DNA from: a virus
Strand: one strand, 5' to 3'
Length of the DNA: 22,529 nucleotides
IMG/VR virus record: IMGVR_UViG_3300036770_002182
Location: 1 to 22,529 of that record
The notes under the pieces were generated by a model. The model was not told the DNA's origin, ran no database searches, and saw nothing but the letters and a program-made list of their open reading frames with translations. Each line of letters starts with the position of its first letter. The first letter of the stretch is position 1. Shown piece by piece: positions 17,965 to 22,529 of this stretch. The position numbers and the translations under genes are program-made.

Positions 17965-17973
17965 ATCATAGCA
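17965..17973 (-). promoter_or_regulatory. Extended -10 promoter upstream of 17940
   Basis: TGC-TATGAT lies directly after the T-run of the intrinsic terminator at 17974-17998, so terminator and promoter adjoin without spacer. The next bases, TACGAAG, lead to the start codon 24 nt on. The same -10 is used at 3085. Confidence 0.68.
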
Positions 17974-17998
17974 CAAAAAAAGACCCCTCGGGGGGTCT
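17974..17998 (-). terminator. Classical intrinsic terminator at the late/early boundary
   Basis: In the minus-strand transcript AGACCCC, a 4-nt CCGA loop and GGGGTCT form a perfect 7-bp stem followed by seven U residues. It terminates the unit ending with the gene at 18028. An imperfect copy of the conserved cassette hairpin (GTGgAC...GTcAC, 18000-18022) lies between the gene and this terminator. Confidence 0.9.
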
Positions 17999-18027
17999 GG
18001 TGGACGGTTTGGGAAGTGTCACAAGCA

Positions 18028-19266
18028 CTACTTATTTGCTTGTGATTGCCTTCTTTCACGACTCTTCTTTCTAACTGCCGCAGAGATTAAATCTCTCACA
18101 GTTACTGCTGATTCTTTACTCCCAGGTCCAGAAACAATATCCTTTGTCTTACCTTCAAATTCGTGTGCTCCTCCTGCTCTATGAGGAACTCCTGGTTTTC
18201 CTTCTGGTGTTTTCTTTCCTTTTGCTGCCATCAAATTCCTTGGTTGATGACCGTGATAGATCCCAAGTTTCTTATCACGTTCAACTCTCTTTTTCCATTC
18301 AGCATCACTCATTGATGCTTTTAGTTTAGCAGATTGATGTGTTGGAGTAATATGATGTGCCTCATATCCTTTTCTTTTAATCGCAGTCTCTTTACGTTTT
18401 GCTTTATCTCTTTCTTCTTGTGATGTTAGAGACTTAATTCTTTCAGATCTTGCTTGTCTTTCCTTTGCTCCACCTGATTTTGGTTTAAGTCTCCATCTTG
18501 GATTTTCTGTGCTTCCGGCATTATTCCAATAATATCCTTCTGGTGTTCCACCGTGATGCTTTTCACCTTCTTCTCTACTTGAAAATGTTTTTGATTTTTC
18601 AATTAAATAAGATTCTTTTGTAATTCTATTTGCCGTAGTTCCTGTTCTTTTATTTGTTACTGCATTATGAGTCTTAACATACATTCTAGATCTAGAATCA
18701 CTTGTAGGTTTAGAAGTCATAATGTCTCCTGGTTTTGCTCCTGCTTTTTTAAGATTAGCAGAAACACCTTTCGTCACTTCTTGTCTAAAACTTCTACCTT
18801 TTGTCATAGTGCTAGATTTATCATCATCATAAGTTCTTTTCTTATTTACTGCAACATCGTGAACTGGTTTTGGTGTTCTATCACCACCAAGTTGCTTTCT
18901 AATTTGTTTTGCTTTTAATGCTCTGCCTTTTGTTGGTTTATTTCCTTTTGGTCCTAGATTTCCAATCTTTGCTGCTGCATAATCAGATTGATTTGCAAAG
19001 GTTGACGTTTCTGTATCGTGATGAGTTGAAGCAGAAGTTTCCGTATATTTAATTTTACGTCCACCTTTACCAGTTACTGGTCTTGAAGACCTACTAAATC
19101 CAGCTTTTGAAAGTGCTGCTCTATTTGAACTGTCCTGCTTTTGTTTATTTCTATCAGACCTATTTGCTGATGGTCCACGAGATGCTAATCTTCTTTTCCC
19201 ACTCTCACCAGAAGAACTTTCTTGAAGTTCATCACAATACTCTGCAAACTCTTTGAATGTTTTCAT
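18028..19266 (-). CDS. Candidate head-packaged protein with HNH/AHH-like domain
   Basis: A 412-residue, strongly basic protein. The N-terminus MKTFKEFAEYCDELQE (1-16) closely resembles the capsid targeting sequence of T4 internal proteins (MKTYQEFIAE), and LQE-S fits the gp21 prohead protease rule (cut after [LI]xE). A long Lys/Arg/Ser-rich linker follows. The C-terminal domain has GYEAHHITPTHQSAKLKASM (300-319), EWKKRVERDKKLGIYHGHQP and RNLMAAKG, an arrangement like HNH/AHH-type nucleases. The related gene at 19285 shares it. I infer a DNA-binding or nuclease protein carried in the head and injected; enzymatic activity is untested. A late promoter (19286-19293) precedes it. Confidence 0.7.
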   Translation of the reverse strand: MKTFKEFAEYCDELQESSSGESGKRRLASRGPSANRSDRNKQKQDSSNRAALSKAGFSRSSRPVTGKGGRKIKYTETSASTHHDTETSTFANQSDYAAAKIGNLGPKGNKPTKGRALKAKQIRKQLGGDRTPKPVHDVAVNKKRTYDDDKSSTMTKGRSFRQEVTKGVSANLKKAGAKPGDIMTSKPTSDSRSRMYVKTHNAVTNKRTGTTANRITKESYLIEKSKTFSSREEGEKHHGGTPEGYYWNNAGSTENPRWRLKPKSGGAKERQARSERIKSLTSQEERDKAKRKETAIKRKGYEAHHITPTHQSAKLKASMSDAEWKKRVERDKKLGIYHGHQPRNLMAAKGKKTPEGKPGVPHRAGGAHEFEGKTKDIVSGPGSKESAVTVRDLISAAVRKKSRERRQSQANK

Positions 19267-19284
19267 CTACTTATAGATTTTACT

Positions 19285-20103
19285 CTATTTATTTTGTTTT
19301 CTTTTTCTTTGCTTTTGTCTTACTTCTTTAACTTTTGAAGAAAGTTCTCTCCAAGTTAAATTACCTCTTCTACGAGTATGGATTGTTCCATGATGAGATA
19401 TTCCAGGACCTTTTTCACCCATTCTCTTTGCAAACGCCAAATTTCGTGGATGATTGCCGTGATATATTCCTTTCTTTTCATCATCTTTCAATCTTTGTTG
19501 CCATTCTGAATCACTCATTGATGCTTTTATTTTTGCAGATTTAGCAACTGGGGTCATATGATGCAAGTCCATTCCTTGCTTAGATGCCTTTTCCAGTTTT
19601 CTAGAAAATCCTTGATGATTTTGATGTTCTGGTGGGGTTACATCATGCAATCTTTGTTTTCTTTTTGTTCTTCTTGAAGTTTCGTTTTGATAATCAACTA
19701 CTCTTCCTCCTGGTTTAGACCTAGATCCATAGTTTCTAATTTCTCTAGTTCTTCCATCAGCACCTTTAAAAAATCTCAATCCTCTAGAAATTGCATCATT
19801 TTTTGAATCCCCTAAACCATGCTTTAACCCTCTAAGTCCCGTGTCCCTTCTTGCTGCTTCCATAATAAAATTTTCAAAAGTTTTTTTCTTACGATTCCTT
19901 GCTGGGTGGGATACTCTTCCACTATCTAAATTTCGATTTGCTTCCTTTCTTTTTCTCATCATATTTGACATAAGTTGAATTGAAGGTCCTTCATCATATC
20001 CTGAACGAACTAAATCTTTTGGAGATTGTGCGGCAGAAGCAGCAAATGCTAACCCTAAAAGTGCGTTTGCTGCTGCGTCTCGTTTTCTACCTTCTTGTAG
20101 CAT
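19285..20103 (-). CDS. Basic protein with HNH/AHH-like domain, paralogue of 18028
   Basis: A 272-residue basic protein. The C-terminal domain (178-241) has MDLHHMTPVAKSAKIKASMS, then EWQQRLKDDEKKGIYHGNHP and RNLAFAKRMGEKGPGISHHG, aligned with the domain of the 412-residue neighbour. Inside the protein, KKTFENFIMEAARRD (73-87) looks like a displaced capsid targeting sequence with an I-M-E|A cleavage site at residue 82, preceded by an extra 73 residues with an Ala-rich helix (AAANALLGLAFAASAAQ). It ends in a basic tail (VRQKQRKRKQNK). Its AAT-AAA-TAG end overlaps the next late promoter. A late promoter at 20125-20132 precedes it. Nuclease and head-packaging roles are inferred. Confidence 0.68.
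   Translation of the reverse strand: MLQEGRKRDAAANALLGLAFAASAAQSPKDLVRSGYDEGPSIQLMSNMMRKRKEANRNLDSGRVSHPARNRKKKTFENFIMEAARRDTGLRGLKHGLGDSKNDAISRGLRFFKGADGRTREIRNYGSRSKPGGRVVDYQNETSRRTKRKQRLHDVTPPEHQNHQGFSRKLEKASKQGMDLHHMTPVAKSAKIKASMSDSEWQQRLKDDEKKGIYHGNHPRNLAFAKRMGEKGPGISHHGTIHTRRRGNLTWRELSSKVKEVRQKQRKRKQNK
19286..19293 (-). promoter_or_regulatory. T4-like late promoter upstream of 19266
   Basis: AATAAATA matches NATAAATA perfectly, 20 nt upstream of the start at 19266. It overlaps the last codons and stop (AAT AAA TAG) of the preceding gene. The same overlap of promoter and stop codon occurs at 20125 and 21689. Confidence 0.62.
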
Positions 20104-20124
20104 TTTATTATAATTATTTCTTAT

Positions 20125-20132
20125 TATTTATT
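20125..20132 (-). promoter_or_regulatory. T4-like late promoter upstream of 20103
   Basis: AATAAATA, 22 nt before the start codon at 20103, overlapping the AAA-TAA end of the gene at 20128-20340. The continuation AATAAG is the same as after the late box of the HNH gene. Confidence 0.62.
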
Positions 20133-20340
20133 TCTTTTTATAAGAGTCCAGACTATAAAAGTATTCAAGTCTTGCCTTTTCTTCTTGTAATTTCAATTCT
20201 TCGGTATAACGAATAAAATGTTCTTGAAGTTCAATATCTTCATCACTAAATGGGATATCATTCTCACGTTTGTATCTTATGTTTTGAGCAAACTGTGTGA
20301 TATAGTTTACTGGTAGTTCTAAAAAGTCTTCGTAGGACAT
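20128..20340 (-). CDS. Hypothetical 70-residue charged helical protein
   Basis: Begins MSYEDFLELPVNYITQFAQN and ends in a long charged helix (YTEELKLQEEKARLEYFYSL) and a KKK tail. It may have a coiled-coil segment. The unit is headed by a possible late promoter in a hairpin (20362-20377) and is followed directly by the genes for the two HNH/AHH-like proteins, so it might act with them. No family is recognised. Confidence 0.72.
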   Translation of the reverse strand: MSYEDFLELPVNYITQFAQNIRYKRENDIPFSDEDIELQEHFIRYTEELKLQEEKARLEYFYSLDSYKKK

Positions 20341-20361
20341 TTTTTGTATGTATTCCCTACT

Positions 20362-20377
20362 ACTAATTTATATTAGT
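20362..20377 (-). promoter_or_regulatory. Possible late promoter in a hairpin loop upstream of 20340
   Basis: ACTAAT/ATTAGT form a perfect 6-bp stem with a 4-nt ATAA loop, and TATAAATT (20365-20372), 7/8 to TATAAATA, spans the loop, 25 nt before the start codon. It is the third hairpin-embedded late-type box in the window, but the AT-only stem is weak, and it overlaps the TAA stop (20377-20379) of the deaminase gene. Confidence 0.45.
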
Positions 20378-20763
20378 TATACTTTATATTGATACAGAAA
20401 TCCATCATCAGTAGAATAAATGACCTTTTTGACACTATTCATTTCAAGTGCCATTTGACAAATAGGACACGGTTTACTCATACGAAGATCACAATAACCT
20501 TGTCCTCCAACTCTAGCAACAACAATCGTGTCTGCTTTCTCCTTTGCTTTAATCAAAGCATTTACTTCTGCGTGAAGATAAATCTTCTCTTTAAGACCTA
20601 CACGTTCCGCAAGTGTTGCTTGAAGAGGATGAGTTTTTCTTTCAAGATTTGTAGCAGTCGATATAATCTTATTCTTTTTGAGAAGCACAGCACCAATCTT
20701 CTTTTTAGAGGGAGAAGATTTAGCAGTGTTAATTGCGAGTTGAAGAATCGAGTCAGAAATCAT
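20377..20763 (-). CDS. Cytidine/deoxycytidylate deaminase-family protein
   Basis: A 128-residue zinc-dependent deaminase. The active site is HAEVNAL (64-70; zinc ligand H64, proton-shuttle E66) with PCPICQMAL (98-106; zinc ligands C99 and C102). In T4 a dCMP deaminase of 193 residues feeds dTMP synthesis; this shorter form lacks room for the allosteric insert, so dCMP, cytidine or another substrate is possible. The ATG overlaps the upstream stop as ATGA, and GGAATTGAA precedes it. Cyanophages commonly carry enzymes that alter nucleotide pools, which fits. Confidence 0.85.
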   Translation of the reverse strand: MISDSILQLAINTAKSSPSKKKIGAVLLKKNKIISTATNLERKTHPLQATLAERVGLKEKIYLHAEVNALIKAKEKADTIVVARVGGQGYCDLRMSKPCPICQMALEMNSVKKVIYSTDDGFLYQYKV

Positions 20764-20900
20764 TTCAATTCCGGTTTGACAGTTTGAATCGTCATATGTT
20801 CAATAGAAGATACTACTGCATCTAACATAGGAGCAATTCCTGAAAATCCAACGGTTGACACTACGATTCCCAATGTCATCACAAAAAGAAAGTTTTTCAA
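20760..20900 (-). CDS. Small membrane protein with TTG start
   Basis: A 46-residue protein that begins at a TTG preceded by GAGG (8-nt spacing): (M)KNFLFVMTLGIVVSTVG then FSGIAPML and a polar C-terminus (EHMTIQTVKPELK). Residues 3-20 form one hydrophobic segment, probably a membrane span. An ATG seven codons in is an alternative start. It is coupled to the deaminase gene by ATGA and driven by the TGCTATAAT promoter at 20924. Function unknown. Confidence 0.62.
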   Translation of the reverse strand: MKNFLFVMTLGIVVSTVGFSGIAPMLDAVVSSIEHMTIQTVKPELK

Positions 20901-20923
20901 GACTTGTGCCTCAATACCTCTGT

Positions 20924-20981
20924 ATTATAGCAGGTATCAGGTGCTGTTGAGAGGTATAGTGGACGGTTCAAAAACTGTCAC
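20924..20981 (-). promoter_or_regulatory. Hairpin/promoter cassette upstream of 20900
   Basis: An extended -10, TGC-TATAAT (20924-20932), is followed by ACAGAGG as in family A. A short AGCA/TGCT palindrome overlaps it. Upstream is the conserved hairpin in its GTGGACGGTT ... AACTGTCAC form (20959-20981), with a bulge and one mismatch in the minus-strand RNA. The stop of the peptide deformylase gene (20978-20980) lies in the hairpin arm. It is the only early-type cassette in the right part of the window. Confidence 0.65.
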
Positions 20982-21403
20982 ATCGTCATCAGTATTCCGT
21001 GAAGATGATCTATTTCGTGTTGAAGTATTCTCGCAGACATCCCTTCATAAGTATCTACACAAGGATGACCTTTAATGTTTCTATATTTTACTACCACAGA
21101 ATTATATCTTTTCTTTTCTATGAAAGTTCCTGGTATTGATAGGCAACCTTCTTCACCAGATACTATTTCATCCGATGTTGAAATAATTTCTGGATTGATG
21201 AATACCTTTGGTTGATTGTCAATTAAAGCAATGACGATTTGTTTTAATATACCACATTGAGGTGCTGCCAATCCAACACCATTATTAGAAATCATTGTAT
21301 CAATTAATGATACACATAAGTTCTTTACGGAGTCATCAATACTCGCAACCCTCTTGCTTTTTTTGCGAAGAATTCTATTCTCGTCTGTTAGAATATTCAG
21401 CAT
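20978..21403 (-). CDS. def: Peptide deformylase
   Basis: A 141-residue peptide deformylase, which removes the formyl group from the first Met of new proteins. All three family motifs are intact: GVGLAAPQ (42-49), EEGCLS (84-89, metal ligand C87) and HEIDH (129-133, ligands H129 and H133, catalytic E130). It ends 10 residues after that motif, so it lacks the C-terminal helix of bacterial enzymes, as known for cyanophage deformylases, which are thought to favour processing of photosystem D1. The start overlaps the upstream gene by 7 nt. It ends in the hairpin of the cassette at 20924-20981. Confidence 0.95.
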   Translation of the reverse strand: MLNILTDENRILRKKSKRVASIDDSVKNLCVSLIDTMISNNGVGLAAPQCGILKQIVIALIDNQPKVFINPEIISTSDEIVSGEEGCLSIPGTFIEKKRYNSVVVKYRNIKGHPCVDTYEGMSARILQHEIDHLHGILMTM

Positions 21404-21672
21404 TTGAATGATTCTCTAAACTTCTCAAGTTTCTCTGGTTCTTCAAGAACAGCATTTACACCATATTGCTCTACAAATGCTTCCATAGCAGGGTCATAAG
21501 TGGATTCTTCCAAATAAAGTCCACTGATCTTGTCATAAAACTTTTCTACATCTTCTGCGACATAAGCACCAGTATCACTATCTAACTGTTGCTTTGAATA
21601 AGTGTATAATGCATCGTGAAGAATCTCAAGCTCTTGTTCTGTGATTTGAAAGGAAACGTTGTAGTTTGACAT
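21397..21672 (-). CDS. 'TEQEL' helical protein, 91 residues
   Basis: Begins MSNYNVSFQITEQELEILHD and continues ALYTYSKQQLDSDTGAYVAE, then a helical acidic end (EAFVEQYGVNAVLEEPEKLEKF). The N-terminal 'F.ITEQEL.ILH.ALY' is shared with the 55-residue protein at 2891. It precedes the deformylase with a 7-nt overlap and has its own late promoter at 21689. Function unknown. Confidence 0.78.
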   Translation of the reverse strand: MSNYNVSFQITEQELEILHDALYTYSKQQLDSDTGAYVAEDVEKFYDKISGLYLEESTYDPAMEAFVEQYGVNAVLEEPEKLEKFRESFKC

Positions 21673-21688
21673 TTTCTTATTTTTTAGA

Positions 21689-21696
21689 TATTTATT
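21689..21696 (-). promoter_or_regulatory. T4-like late promoter upstream of 21672
   Basis: AATAAATA, 17 nt before the start at 21672, overlapping the AAA-TAA end of the gene at 21692-21895. If active it gives late expression of the 91-residue protein and the deformylase. Confidence 0.55.
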
Positions 21697-21895
21697 TACT
21701 TGATTCCTTCAATAGTTTAATTTTATTAAATTGATCCCTATAAACTACAATACAGACATTTTTTACTTTTTCTTTTGGAAAGGACTTAATACACAATGTT
21801 AAGTAGGAATTACCAACAAAATTGATAATTCCCACATAATTATCGTAAATTGCTTCTAGTCCTTCGTGAAATATGGTGCTAGTCACAGGTTTCAT
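21692..21895 (-). CDS. Hypothetical 67-residue protein
   Basis: Reads MKPVTSTIFHEGLEAIYDNY, then VGIINFVGNSYLTLCIKSFP and VKNVCIVVYRDQFNKIKLL, a beta-rich basic protein. GGAG precedes the ATG (21895); the GTG one codon earlier is also possible. It overlaps the upstream gene by 17 nt. The layout resembles small cyanophage proteins with a 'G.I.F....YLT.CI' core and no known role. Confidence 0.7.
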   Translation of the reverse strand: MKPVTSTIFHEGLEAIYDNYVGIINFVGNSYLTLCIKSFPKEKVKNVCIVVYRDQFNKIKLLKESSK

Positions 21896-22067
21896 CACTC
21901 CAGTAATACCTCAGTTTATCACCATTCGCAGAAATATTCAAGTGGTAGATTTTACCATTCTCACCATAAACACCAATCCATAAGGTGCGTTCATTCATAC
22001 TTTCCAAGTGAAACATCTTCACACCTTCCAGCACAATTTCGTCTGGGTTTTCAGTAAATCTACTCAT
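21879..22067 (-). CDS. Hypothetical 62-residue protein
   Basis: Begins MSRFTENPDEIVLEGVKMFH and continues LESMNERTLWIGVYGENGKIYHLN, a beta-rich protein ending in LRYYWSDETCD. The repeated strand pattern (TLWIGVYGENGKIYHLNI) suggests a small sheet. The start overlaps the upstream stop as ATGA. Function unknown. Confidence 0.72.
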   Translation of the reverse strand: MSRFTENPDEIVLEGVKMFHLESMNERTLWIGVYGENGKIYHLNISANGDKLRYYWSDETCD

Positions 22068-22282
22068 TTTGGTTCAAAAAATCTAGCATCAGGTCCACAA
22101 GAAAAATCAAGGTCTTGCCAATAATGTGCTCTTAACATATCACAAAATCTTTTCTTACGACCTGTTACAAGGTCACTAGTGGTATTTGGACAGGCACATA
22201 CATCTAAACCATTGTTTCTAAAAAAGATGTGCTCAATCCAATCCTTACGATACCACTTACAATCCTTACAGAGTTTTTTCAT
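22064..22282 (-). CDS. Conserved Cys-rich phage protein
   Basis: A 72-residue protein with CKDCKWYRKDW at the N-terminus, then DVCACPNTTSDLVTG, FCDMLRA and the ending CGPDARFFEPK. The paired Cys (C5, C8 and C29, C31) and the 'C..ARS...CG..A..FEPK'-type end match a widespread family of small phage proteins, probably zinc-binding. No function is known. Both ends overlap neighbours as ATGA. Confidence 0.82.
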   Translation of the reverse strand: MKKLCKDCKWYRKDWIEHIFFRNNGLDVCACPNTTSDLVTGRKKRFCDMLRAHYWQDLDFSCGPDARFFEPK

Positions 22283-22473
22283 TTTACCGTAGTCCTAATA
22301 GCAATTTCCATACCTGCCCTGAATGCCTCATCAAGTGCCGATTTCATACAACCAACAGAAACATCATAAAAATCCAAACCATCCATTCCACGGGTTTCAA
22401 GGGTTTCAACATTAAACCATTTCTTTGCGATGGTTTCAAGGAGTTGATTGTATTGTTCAGGAATAGTAGTCAT
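22279..22473 (-). CDS. Conserved small phage protein, 64 residues
   Basis: Begins MTTIPEQYNQLLETIAKKWF and ends in GLDFYDVSVGCMKSALDEAF then RAGMEIAIRTTVK. The 'DFYDVSVG..K.AL.EAF.AG' ending is common in small phage proteins of unknown role. The ATG overlaps the upstream stop as ATGA and the stop overlaps the following start. Confidence 0.78.
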   Translation of the reverse strand: MTTIPEQYNQLLETIAKKWFNVETLETRGMDGLDFYDVSVGCMKSALDEAFRAGMEIAIRTTVK

Positions 22474-22529
22474 TTCAAAATACCAAGAGCATAAAGTTGT
22501 CGTTCAATTCGTTGACTTGGGGTTCCAGT
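22470..22529 (-). CDS. 3' end of a gene running off the window
   Basis: The last 19 codons and stop of a frame reading TGTPSQRIERQLYALGILK. It ends with an ATGA overlap with the gene at 22473, in keeping with all neighbours, which supports it as real. Too little is present to identify the product. Confidence 0.6.
   Translation of the reverse strand, partial: TGTPSQRIERQLYALGILK

Overview
This window looks like part of the genome of a T4-type tailed phage, most probably a marine cyanophage. The reasons are a short phage-type peptide deformylase, a Dam-type DNA methylase, three kinds of homing endonuclease (GIY-YIG, HNH, LAGLIDADG), many 40-150 residue acidic proteins of the kind typical of cyanophage hyperplastic regions, T4-like late promoters (NATAAATA), and head-packaging signal peptides resembling those of T4 internal proteins. 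No photosynthesis gene or hallmark structural gene lies in the window, so the host assignment is inference. All genes but one run on the minus strand; the exception is the GIY-YIG endonuclease at the left edge.

Positions 1-353 are non-coding, rich in CTTAT/ATAAG pentamers, and carry a perfect-consensus sigma70 promoter reading rightward into the GIY-YIG gene. From about 1373 to 17940 the minus strand holds an 'early' region of small genes split into about 16 transcription units of one to six genes. Within units, stops and starts overlap (ATGA, TAATG, TGATG) or are 1-10 nt apart. Between most units sits the same kind of cassette: a hairpin with arms GTGCCACT/AGTGGCAC or a variant, a GC-rich palindrome, then a sigma70 -10 box, often extended (TGnTATAAT), just ahead of the next gene. 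The cassettes fall into recognisable sequence families (A, B, C) and some copies are nearly identical over 50-80 nt. They resemble the mobile promoter/stem-loop (PeSL) cassettes described in T4-type phages and are the most striking feature here. Several predicted N-terminal extensions (the MPYNT... type) are this promoter DNA read as protein, so I moved those starts downstream. Ten or so genes of 40-56 residues that fill gaps were found by reading the minus strand.

Recognisable products in the early region are a DUF6011-type zinc protein, a DUF2786 protein, two ArdA-like anti-restriction paralogues, a superfamily-2 helicase with an HNH endonuclease gene beside it, and a group made of a PD-(D/E)XK nuclease-like protein, a LAGLIDADG-like protein and a Dam-type methylase. 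From about 15.5 kb rightward, T4-like late promoters appear, always 17-25 nt upstream of start codons. Three of the minus-strand late-type boxes lie inside hairpin loops, an arrangement like that known for T4 I-TevI.

The right part (18-22.5 kb) contains two related basic proteins sharing an HNH/AHH-like His-rich domain. One begins with a T4-type capsid targeting sequence and LxE cleavage site, so it may be a nuclease packaged in the head. A cytidine/dCMP deaminase-family enzyme, a small membrane protein, the peptide deformylase and a tightly coupled run of small conserved phage genes that leaves the window on the right follow.
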